A stretch of 64,000 nt of DNA from contig NZ_JAMTCT010000003.1 of the NCBI RefSeq assembly GCF_024171995.1, positions 62,001-126,000 of the forward strand. Direction: 5' to 3'. The translations under genes were made by a program, and so were the position numbers. This DNA is from Promicromonospora umidemergens. Lineage in GTDB: Bacteria; Actinomycetota; Actinomycetes; Actinomycetales; Cellulomonadaceae. Positions within the stretch are counted from its first letter, which is position 1, and each line of letters begins with the position of its first letter. The notes under the pieces were generated by a model. The model ran no database searches, had not been told where the DNA came from, and saw nothing but the letters and a program-made list of their open reading frames with translations. Below, piece by piece: positions 57,457 through 64,000 of this stretch.

Positions 57457-58290
57457 TCAGCCGTTGGCCAGCGCGCCAGAGCGGACAGCGGCGACGACTC
57501 CGCCGTCGACCAGCAGGTCGGTGCCGGTGACGAAGGACGACTCGGGGCCGAGCAGGAACGCGACCGCGTCCGCGATGTCGCCTGGCGTGCCCAGCCGCTT
57601 CGTGCCGGAGGCCTCGACCATGGCACGCATCTGCGCGCCGCTTCCGCTGTCGAGCTCCTCCTGGCCCATTGGCGTGGAGATGACGCCGGGGCTGACGCTG
57701 TTGATCCGTGCACGCCGCGCACCCCACGCACGGCTCGCGGCCTGCACCCGGAGCTGGTTGGCTCGCTTGGCGAGACCGTAGGCGGCACCCGGGGAAGCGA
57801 ACGCCTGGTCGGTCCAGAACGGGAGGTCGAGGAGCTGGTCGGTCGGCGTCAGCGCCAGTGCGCCCTCCAGCTCGGCGGGAAGGCGCCCGGACGTCAGGCT
57901 TCCCGCCATGCTGGCGATCACCACACCCGCACCGCCCGGCGCGACGACCGCGCCGAACGCGTCGAGGACGTGTGCGACACCCAGGAGGTCGACGTGGAGG
58001 ATCCGGTCCACCGTCGCCTGGGTCGGCGAGAGGCCGGCCGTATGGATCACCTGCACGACGCCGCCCGCAGCAGCCGCGGCGTCGGCAAGATCGGTGACCG
58101 ACGTTGCGGAGGACACATCGACCACGTGCCCGTCCACCTGGTGTCCTTCGCCGCGCAGGGCCTCGACCGTCCGGTCCAGGCCTGCCTGGTCGAAGTCGGC
58201 GAGGACCAGCTTCCTGCCCGAGCCTTGGCGCCGCGCGATCGCCTGGCCCATACCTCCGGCGCCGATCACGACGACCACTTCGTCAGCCAT
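57457..58290 (-). CDS. SDR family oxidoreductase
   Basis: A 277-residue short-chain dehydrogenase. The cofactor motif is VVIGAGGMGQAIARRQGSGR, a variant of TGxxxGxG, and the active-site Tyr/Lys are in AAYGLAKRANQ. RINSVSPGVISTPMGQ and SSFVTGTDLLVDGGVVAAV are standard C-terminal blocks. An insertion around LEGALALTPTDQLLDLPFWT separates the Ser strand (VVIASMAGS) from the Tyr, as in a group related to hydroxysteroid dehydrogenases. GGGGAG precedes the ATG at 58290. The 276 bp upstream to the deacylase gene contain no supported gene. Confidence 0.88.
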   Translation of the reverse strand: MADEVVVVIGAGGMGQAIARRQGSGRKLVLADFDQAGLDRTVEALRGEGHQVDGHVVDVSSATSVTDLADAAAAAGGVVQVIHTAGLSPTQATVDRILHVDLLGVAHVLDAFGAVVAPGGAGVVIASMAGSLTSGRLPAELEGALALTPTDQLLDLPFWTDQAFASPGAAYGLAKRANQLRVQAASRAWGARRARINSVSPGVISTPMGQEELDSGSGAQMRAMVEASGTKRLGTPGDIADAVAFLLGPESSFVTGTDLLVDGGVVAAVRSGALANG

Positions 58291-58567
58291 TGCTGCTCCC
58301 CTCGTCACTATCGAGACTGTACGTCTCGCAAGCGGAGGTTGGACCCTCGTCCCATGACAGTCGCGCTCCGTGGTCGGCCGGGTCGAGGCCCGACCCGCTC
58401 GTCCGGCCCTGACGGCAGATGACAGCTGCGGGCGCTCCCCTGTGGAGGCGACGGTTCACTCGACGTTCACTCGACCGGATTGCTTTCTACCCTGGAAGCT
58501 TGCGGGCTATTGTGATGCCCGTGCGGAGGGCCATATACCTGCGTGCTCAAGCCTGAGAGGTGGAGGA

Positions 58568-59062
58568 ATGAGCGACGCAGGTCGTGTGATGGACGGCGCG
58601 GAGCGGTTCGAGGCGGATGCTGTCGCGCGCGGACTCGACGTTGAGATCGTCGAGCATCTGGAAGCGCAGAACCTCGCAGAGCTAGCCGATCAGCTCAGCA
58701 TCCAGCCGGACGACATCGTGAAGTCGCTTGTCGTGAAGCGGCACGACGGAAACTTCCTGTTCGCGCTGATCCCCGGCAGCCGCCAGGTCTCGTGGCCGAA
58801 GCTCCGCGCGGTGGTGGGCGTCAACAAGCTGCGGATGTCCGACGAGGAGATGGCCCTCGACGCGACGGGCTACCAGCGCGGCGTCACGCCGATCGGGTCG
58901 ACCACGGCCTGGCCGGTCGTCGCCGACGAGCGAATAGTCGGCCGCCGTATCGCCATGGGCGCGGGGGCGGCCGGGCGCATCGCCTTCATCGACGCGGACG
59001 CCCTGGTCGCCGCCTACGGTGCGGCTGTCACCGACATCAGCGCTGAGGAATCGCCGCACTGA
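58568..59062 (+). CDS. YbaK/EbsC-family aminoacyl-tRNA deacylase
   Basis: A 164-residue editing protein of the YbaK/ProX fold, which hydrolyses mischarged aminoacyl-tRNA such as Cys- or Ala-tRNA(Pro). The catalytic Lys is probably Lys52 in DDIVKSLVVKR. GVTPIGSTTAWPVVADERI and the GAGAAGRIAFIDADALVAA block are conserved. AGAGG precedes the ATG at 58568 by seven bases. Stand-alone gene; the next gene starts 159 bp on. Confidence 0.88.
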   Translation: MSDAGRVMDGAERFEADAVARGLDVEIVEHLEAQNLAELADQLSIQPDDIVKSLVVKRHDGNFLFALIPGSRQVSWPKLRAVVGVNKLRMSDEEMALDATGYQRGVTPIGSTTAWPVVADERIVGRRIAMGAGAAGRIAFIDADALVAAYGAAVTDISAEESPH

Positions 59063-59182
59063 CCTGATGACCGGACGCTGGCTGCCCGCCGCTGCCCAGC
59101 CTGTCCCCCGTGCGAGCTACCTGCGAGTGTCCACCGCGCGGTGACTACAAAGAGCCGTTGGGTCCATAACGTCTGGGGTAGC

Positions 59183-59202
59183 CCGCGGCGCTCCCGCCGC
59201 GG
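59183..59202 (+). terminator. Short GC hairpin before the CPBP gene
   Basis: CCGCGGCG (59183-59190) and CGCCGCGG (59195-59202) with a CTCC loop. It could end the deacylase transcript or sit in the leader of the CPBP gene, whose AAGGAG follows 8 bases later. No T-run. Confidence 0.4.
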
Positions 59203-59221
59203 CTTCTCACAAGGAGTCATC

Positions 59222-60055
59222 GTGCGTTTCGTATGGCAGCTCTTGGCGGTTGCGGCGGTCTGGATCCTCGGCAACCTGGGCACGGCTGCGATGAAGGACA
59301 ACCCCTGGCTGGCGCTCGCCGCCGGCCTGCTGACGGCCGTCGTCGCGGTCATCGTCTACGGCTGGGTGGTGCGGCGAACCGAGCACCGGGCCCCTGTCGA
59401 GGTGTCGCTGAAGGGAGCGGGTTCCGGGATCAGCTGGGGCACTCTGCTCGGCATCGCGATGTTCGGGGCAGTCATCGCGAACATCGCCTTCTTCGGTGAC
59501 TACACGATCAACGGCCTGGGCAACCCGGCTGGCGCCGTCACCCTGCTCGGGGTCATGGCGGGTGCCGCCGTGGCCGAGGAGCTGGTCTTCCGCGGTGTCC
59601 TGTTCCGGAACATCGAGCGCTGGACCGGAACCTGGATCGCACTCGGGCTGACCGGCTCGCTGTTCGGCCTGATCCACCTGGCCAACCCGAACGCGACCCC
59701 GTTGGGTGCCATCGCTATCGCCATCGAGGCAGGCGGAATGCTGACCGCCGCGTACATCGCCACCCGCAAGCTGTGGGTGCCGATCGGTCTGCACTTCGGC
59801 TGGAACATCGCCGCGAGCGCGATCTTCAGCACCGAGGTGTCCGGCAGCAACACCGCGCAGGGTCTGCTGGACGCGACCATGTCGGGTCCCGCGCTGGTCA
59901 CGGGCGGCGACTTCGGACCGGAGGCGAGCATCTTCCCGGTGGTGCTCGGCGTGCTGGCCACCGGCCTGTTCATGTGGCTGGCCTACCGGCGTGGTCACGT
60001 GGTCCCTGTCCGTCGCTCGGCCCGAGCGGACGTGGCCGCTAGGCTCACCCGGTGA
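59222..60055 (+). CDS. CPBP family intramembrane metalloprotease (Abi/Rce1-type)
   Basis: A 277-residue membrane protein, GTG start with AAGGAG five bases upstream. Seven to eight helices; motif 1 Glu119-Glu120-x3-Arg124 in VAEELVFRGVLF, motif 2 His152 in FGLIHLANP, and motif 3 His191 in LHFGWNIAASA, the full CPBP catalytic set. Related bacterial proteins process prenylated or peptide substrates or give self-immunity to bacteriocins. Its stop overlaps the histidine kinase start (GTGA), so protease and two-component system are one unit. Confidence 0.92.
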   Translation: MRFVWQLLAVAAVWILGNLGTAAMKDNPWLALAAGLLTAVVAVIVYGWVVRRTEHRAPVEVSLKGAGSGISWGTLLGIAMFGAVIANIAFFGDYTINGLGNPAGAVTLLGVMAGAAVAEELVFRGVLFRNIERWTGTWIALGLTGSLFGLIHLANPNATPLGAIAIAIEAGGMLTAAYIATRKLWVPIGLHFGWNIAASAIFSTEVSGSNTAQGLLDATMSGPALVTGGDFGPEASIFPVVLGVLATGLFMWLAYRRGHVVPVRRSARADVAARLTR

Positions 60056-61221
60056 CCGAACTCCGGCAGGTCCTGGACCGGTGGCGTCAGCTCGACGTCA
60101 CAGTCCGGGACCTGCCGCTCGCGTTGCTGCTCGCGGTCGTGTCGTTCGTGCCGGCGTTCCACGGGCTGGGGACGGACATCGGCAAGCTGCCGGACCGTCC
60201 CTTCGACGCGCTGGCCGTCGTCGCGATCGTCCTTCAGTGCTTCCCGCTCGCCGTTCGCCGACGGTGGCCGGCCGCCGTCCTCGTCGTGGTGTTCCTCGGC
60301 TTCGCCCTCGATCAGCTCCAGGGCTACCACACGCTCGCGGGCACCGGGCTCGCTATCGCGCTGCTCAGCGCGGGTGCCTACCTGGAACGCCGTCGCCGGA
60401 CGGTCACGGTCCTCCTGTCGGGTGCGTACGTGGTGCTTGCGGTCGCGCTCCACCTGGCCGGCGGGACGGAGCGGGTGGACGGGTACGTGACGTTCTACCT
60501 GGCGCTCATCCTCGTGTGGGCCGTCGGCTCGTGGCTGCGCTCCACCCGGGCGGCCGAGGCCGATCGCCGGCTCCGGGTCGCCGAGGAGACCCGCACCGCC
60601 GAGCGCACGCGGATCGCCCGCGAGCTGCACGACGTCGTGACCCACCACGTCACAGCCATGGTCGTGCAGACAGAAGCCGCCCGATACCTCACAGCCGCCC
60701 CCGACCGCCTCGACGAGACCCTGAACGCGGTCACCGACACGGGTCGGCGGGCCATCGGCGACCTCCGGCACCTCCTGGACCTGCTCGACCCGGGCCACGA
60801 CACCGCCGCCCAGACACCATCGCTCCGGGAGCTGCACACGCTCGTCGAGCAGACCCGCCGAGCCGGGCAACCCGTGGAGCTCACCGAGGAGGGCACACCA
60901 TCGGAGTCGGCAGGGAGCGCCGAGCTGGTCGCCCACCGAGTGGTCCAGGAAGCCCTGACGAACGCCCTCAAGCACGCACACGGCAGCCCGACGGCGGTCG
61001 GCGTGCGCTACGACGACAGGGAGATCACCGTGGAGGTCAGCACCGCCGGCGCGAGCCCTCAACCCGCCGGCGTCCGACAGCGCCCGGCCGCGGGGACCGG
61101 CCGGGGGCTCGTCGGGCTCCGTGAGCGGGTGGACGCCCTCGGGGGCGAGTTCGGCGCGGACCGGCGAGCGGACGGTGGGTTCGTCGTCCACGCGCGCATC
61201 CCTACCGGGAGCCCGGCATGA
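60052..61221 (+). CDS. NarL-type sensor histidine kinase
   Basis: A 389-residue kinase with four to five N-terminal membrane helices (about 20-160), a coiled linker, the HisKA_3 box RTRIARELHDVVTHHVTAMV with His193, and an ATPase domain with VVQEALTNALKHA and GTGRGLVGLRERVDALGG. No extracellular sensor domain is visible, so it probably senses within the membrane, as in LiaS/DesK-like kinases of envelope stress. Coupled to the CPBP gene upstream (GTGA) and the response regulator downstream (ATGA). Confidence 0.94.
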   Translation: MTELRQVLDRWRQLDVTVRDLPLALLLAVVSFVPAFHGLGTDIGKLPDRPFDALAVVAIVLQCFPLAVRRRWPAAVLVVVFLGFALDQLQGYHTLAGTGLAIALLSAGAYLERRRRTVTVLLSGAYVVLAVALHLAGGTERVDGYVTFYLALILVWAVGSWLRSTRAAEADRRLRVAEETRTAERTRIARELHDVVTHHVTAMVVQTEAARYLTAAPDRLDETLNAVTDTGRRAIGDLRHLLDLLDPGHDTAAQTPSLRELHTLVEQTRRAGQPVELTEEGTPSESAGSAELVAHRVVQEALTNALKHAHGSPTAVGVRYDDREITVEVSTAGASPQPAGVRQRPAAGTGRGLVGLRERVDALGGEFGADRRADGGFVVHARIPTGSPA

Positions 61222-61877
61222 ACCCGCCGATCCGGGTCCTGGTGTGTGACGACCAGGCGCTGATCCGAACGGGGTTCACGACGATCATCGACGCCCAGCC
61301 CGACCTCGAGGTCGTCGGCGAGTGCGGGGACGGGCAGGCCGCCGTCGAGCTCGCCGGGCGGCTGAACCCGGACGTCGTGGTGATGGACGTCCGGATGCCG
61401 GTGCTCGACGGGATCGAGGCGACCCGCCTGCTCGCCGGCGTCGGGGTCGCGCGCCCCGTCAAGGTGCTCGTGGTGACGACGTTCAACCTCGACGAGTACG
61501 TCTACGAGGCACTGCGCGCCGGCGCCAGCGGGTTCCTGCTCAAGGACGCCCCGGCGGCGCAGCTCCTGCACGGCATCCGCACGGTCGCGACCGGGGCGGC
61601 GCTGCTGGCGCCCGAGGTGACCCGGAAGCTCGTCGGCAGGTACGCGGCGCGGATCCGCCCGGCCGAGAACGCGGACCCCGAGTCCGCGCTGACGCCGCGC
61701 GAGCTCGAGGTGCTGCGCCTGATCGCCAACGGGCTGTCGAACAGCGAGATCGCCACGACGCTGGTGATCAGCCAGGAGACCGTCAAGACCTACGTCTCGC
61801 GCATCCTGGCCAAGCTCGGCCTGCGCGACCGCGTGCAGGCAGTGGTCCACGCCTACCGCAGCGGCCTGGTGACCTAA
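61218..61877 (+). CDS. NarL/LuxR-type response regulator
   Basis: A 219-residue regulator: receiver with Asp57 (VVVMDVRMPVLDG), Lys in GFLLKDAPA, and a C-terminal LuxR helix-turn-helix (LTPRELEVLRLIANGLSNSE, VKTYVSRILAKLGLRDRVQA). Partner of the preceding kinase. The ~230 bp after the stop contain only basic low-complexity frames and a weak 8-bp inverted repeat (62054-62061/62075-62082) that may end both converging units. Confidence 0.95.
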   Translation: MNPPIRVLVCDDQALIRTGFTTIIDAQPDLEVVGECGDGQAAVELAGRLNPDVVVMDVRMPVLDGIEATRLLAGVGVARPVKVLVVTTFNLDEYVYEALRAGASGFLLKDAPAAQLLHGIRTVATGAALLAPEVTRKLVGRYAARIRPAENADPESALTPRELEVLRLIANGLSNSEIATTLVISQETVKTYVSRILAKLGLRDRVQAVVHAYRSGLVT

Positions 61878-62106
61878 CAGGTCACCGTGTCCGCAAACCG
61901 GGCCCGAACGACAGGCCACACACGGCACCGCATCATGACCAGCCGTCGAAGGAGCAAGCGGCCCACCCGACGGCTGCGCGGCGCCAGGCGCGGAGTACAG
62001 GCGAGAAGCTGCCGCGTCGCGACTTCCGTCGAGATGCCCGCGGCAAACGGCGAGGCTCCGCAGACATGACGCCCGCGGAGCCGCTCCGACCGCTGCAAGG
62101 TCGACC

Positions 62107-63240
62107 TCAGCGCAGCTGGCGGAAGAACTCGGTGATGTCGTCGGCGAGCAGCTCGGGCTCTTCGTGGGCGGCGAAGTGTCCGCCGCGTGGCGTCGTCGTG
62201 TACCGGGTGATGTTGTAGGTGCGTTCGGCCCAGGAGCGCGGGGGCTGGGTGAGGTCGGCGGGGAAGACGGCGACGGCGGTGGGCACCTCGACCTTCTCGA
62301 CGCGCCGGGTCAGGCCGCTGGCGTACTCGTAGTAGGGCCGGAACGACGTCGAGATCGTGCCCGTGAACCAGTACAGGGACGCCTGGGTGAGGACGAAGTC
62401 GTCGGTGAACCGGGACGAGAGGTCGCCGCCCGAGTCGCTCCAGGCGCGGTACTTCTCGACGATCCAGGCCAGCAGGCCGGTCGGAGAGTCGGACAGAGCG
62501 TGGGCAAGGGTGAGCGGGCGGGTGTTCTGCTGGTGCTGGTAACCGCCCTCCTCCGCGCTCCAGGTGGCGACCTGGTCGAGGTAGGCCTGTTCGTCCGGGG
62601 TGAGGCTCGCGTCGTCGTACTCCTGGGGTGCGGCGACGGCGAGCAGGTGGATACCGGCCAGCGACTCCGGGTAGGCCTCACCCAGACGTGAGGTGATCCC
62701 CGCGCCCAGGTCGCCGCCGTGGGCGGCGTACCGGTCGAAGCCGAACTCGTCCCGCATGAGCCGGTGCCAGATCTCGTGCGTCTGGAGTGCGGGCGGGAGG
62801 GCCGGGCGTTGCGGCGAGAACATGTAGCCGGGGAGCGAGGGAACGATCACCGTGAACGCGTCGGCCGGGTCGCCGCCGTGCTTCGACGGTTCCGCGAGGC
62901 GCCGGGCGAGGTCGGTGAGCTCCAGGAAGGTGCTGGGCCAGCCGTGGGTCAGCACGATCGGCAGGGCGTCGGGTCGCTCGCCGTCGAACCGGAGGTAGTG
63001 GACGGGCGTGCCGCCGACGTCGGCCGTGTGGTGCGGCAGGGCGTTGATCCGCGCCTCATGGGTCCGCCAGTCATAGCCGGTGGCCCAGTACTCCGCCAGG
63101 CGGCGCACCTCGGTGGTGTCGGCGCCCGCCTCCCAGCCCTCGACGGGCCAGGAGGTGGGCCACCGGGTATTGCGCAGCCGCGCGCGCAGGTCTTCGAGGT
63201 CTGCGTCGGTCACCGCGATCAGTGGCGGGTGGTCGGTCAT
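62107..63240 (-). CDS. Epoxide hydrolase with EHN domain (second copy)
   Basis: A 377-residue enzyme of the same family as the one at 49.4-50.7 kb: EHN region (LIAVTDADLEDLRARLRNTR), HGWPSTFLEL, nucleophile Asp177 in AAHGGDLGAGI and His in PRGGHFAAHEEPE. The two are clearly related but diverged across their length, so they are paralogues rather than a recent copy. Here the C-terminus ends at the normal place (DITEFFRQLR). AGGAG precedes the ATG at 63240. No regulator adjoins it within the window. Confidence 0.92.
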   Translation of the reverse strand: MTDHPPLIAVTDADLEDLRARLRNTRWPTSWPVEGWEAGADTTEVRRLAEYWATGYDWRTHEARINALPHHTADVGGTPVHYLRFDGERPDALPIVLTHGWPSTFLELTDLARRLAEPSKHGGDPADAFTVIVPSLPGYMFSPQRPALPPALQTHEIWHRLMRDEFGFDRYAAHGGDLGAGITSRLGEAYPESLAGIHLLAVAAPQEYDDASLTPDEQAYLDQVATWSAEEGGYQHQQNTRPLTLAHALSDSPTGLLAWIVEKYRAWSDSGGDLSSRFTDDFVLTQASLYWFTGTISTSFRPYYEYASGLTRRVEKVEVPTAVAVFPADLTQPPRSWAERTYNITRYTTTPRGGHFAAHEEPELLADDITEFFRQLR

Positions 63241-63359
63241 GTGCCTCTCCTGGTCGTGCTCGTGGGCGGTGACCGGGCTCGCCCATGGCCCCGCCCGATA
63301 GCGTCCGGACGAGGCCACGACACGGCCAGGGCCATACGGCGGCCCGCGCCAACTTACGG

Positions 63360-64000
63360 TTATCGGGTTGCGGCGGCCAGTGCCGCGCGGATGGCGTCCG
63401 CGCCGGCCGGCTGGCCCTTCCCGTTCGAGGCTGGCCCGTAGGGGGTCCCCCACACCGGCGTGCCCGTCGACTGCCGCCAGCTGTCGGCCAGCGTGCCCGC
63501 GTCCACCACGCTGTACCCGATGGAGTCGGTGAATGCGTTCACCGCCGCCTTCGCGGGTGCGGAGTCCCCGGCGATCGGCAGGTACGAGCGGTCGGCCGCA
63601 CCCGCCGGGCGGGCGAGTGAGAGGAGGTGCTTGAAATAGATGGTGTTGAACGCCTTCACGACCCCGGCGTCCGGGATGTACCGGAGCAGCAGACCGCTCG
63701 AGGTGAGCGACGCGTCGTCGAGCTCGGGGATCTGCCCGTCACGTTCGGGGCCGTAGTTGGACGTGTCGATGACCGCCTTCCCCGCCAGCGGCGCGACGGG
63801 GACGTCGGCGAACGCCGTGACCGGGATCGAGACCACGACGATGTCACCGGCCGCCGCGGCTTCCTCGCGCGTCCCTGCGGAGGCCAGCGGCCCCAGCTCC
63901 GCGACCGTGCCCGCGAGCGTCTCGGGGCCACGCGAGTTGCTGAGCACGACCTGATGGCCGGCCGCGACGGCGAGCCGCGCGATGTTGCCGCCGAGGTTTC
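63360..64000 (-). CDS. NADPH-dependent Rossmann oxidoreductase (F420-reductase-like), 5' part cut by window edge
   Basis: About 213 residues of the C-terminal and central part. The first visible residues NLGGNIARLAVAAGHQVVLS belong to the cofactor-binding helix and second strand, so only the first ~12 residues are outside. VVVSIPVTAFADVPVAPLAGK, VIDTSNYGPERDGQIPEL, VVKAFNTIYFKHLL and LPIAGDSAPAKAAV match the NAD(P)-binding, coenzyme-F420-dependent NADP oxidoreductase-like group. Substrate unknown. The ~120 bp to the epoxide hydrolase start carry that gene's promoter. Confidence 0.88.
   Translation of the reverse strand, partial: NLGGNIARLAVAAGHQVVLSNSRGPETLAGTVAELGPLASAGTREEAAAAGDIVVVSIPVTAFADVPVAPLAGKAVIDTSNYGPERDGQIPELDDASLTSSGLLLRYIPDAGVVKAFNTIYFKHLLSLARPAGAADRSYLPIAGDSAPAKAAVNAFTDSIGYSVVDAGTLADSWRQSTGTPVWGTPYGPASNGKGQPAGADAIRAALAAATR

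Noticed and set aside
61887-62069. 60-codon Arg-rich frame after the NarL-type regulator
   Set aside because: No ribosome site, composition typical of random GC-rich sequence, no neighbour support.

Overview
This is a 64 kb stretch of high-GC chromosome from an actinomycete. Strong third-codon G/C bias, GTG starts, four-base ATGA/GTGA overlaps, a SARP regulator, an ECF41-type sigma factor and several sugar ABC systems all fit. The secreted and intracellular arabinofuranosidases and many sugar-responsive regulators suggest a plant-polymer-degrading soil member of the Micrococcales (for example Promicromonosporaceae or Cellulomonadaceae). That placement is inference; no rRNA or tRNA gene was seen, and no transposase or CRISPR array.

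Layout. 0-10.4 kb: DsbA-like thioredoxin protein, alpha/beta hydrolase, SARP regulator, NhaA antiporter, an SDR, a PQQ-type sugar dehydrogenase lipoprotein with a divergent TetR, an XRE regulator divergent from a second-type methionine aminopeptidase, a kinase-fold protein and an unknown protein. 10.6-21.5 kb: a large minus-strand sugar catabolic locus (MR/MLE dehydratase, D-2-hydroxyacid dehydrogenase, aldo/keto reductase, an unassigned helical enzyme, an ABC importer, DeoC-like aldolase, PfkB kinase, RbsD) facing a divergent FadR-type GntR regulator. 21.7-24.3 kb: MFS exporter coupled to an FAD monooxygenase. 24.4-30.0 kb: a same-strand series of histidine kinase, NADH dehydrogenase-like flavoprotein, SigJ/ECF41 sigma factor and a two-component pair. 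30.2-33.8 kb: divergent lipoprotein-adaptor-MacB-like ABC export operon.

34-38.2 kb: a secreted GDPD-family phosphodiesterase, a TrmB/LuxR-type regulator convergent with a tiny secreted-peptide gene (mature part begins with a tandem DPQWES repeat) and a 95-residue protein, then a secreted protein with three peptidase-inhibitor-I36-like domains joined to an NlpC/P60 peptidase. 38.6-47.4 kb: an arabinoxylan side-chain locus with two convergent GH62 genes, a LacI regulator, an oligosaccharide ABC importer and an intracellular GH51 enzyme. Secreted GH62 enzymes would release arabinose or arabino-oligosaccharides, the importer would take them up, and GH51 would finish them in the cytoplasm.

47.4-57.4 kb looks rearranged: fragments of an XRE/MmyB-type regulator, a xanthine dehydrogenase, a DnaQ-type exonuclease, a Rossmann oxidoreductase, a TetR and an NTF2-like protein abut each other, between intact genes (epoxide hydrolase/TetR, YdcF, APH-like kinase, LysR/epimerase). 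57.4-64 kb: SDR, YbaK-type deacylase, CPBP protease translationally coupled to a NarL-type two-component pair, a second epoxide hydrolase, and a Rossmann oxidoreductase cut by the right edge.
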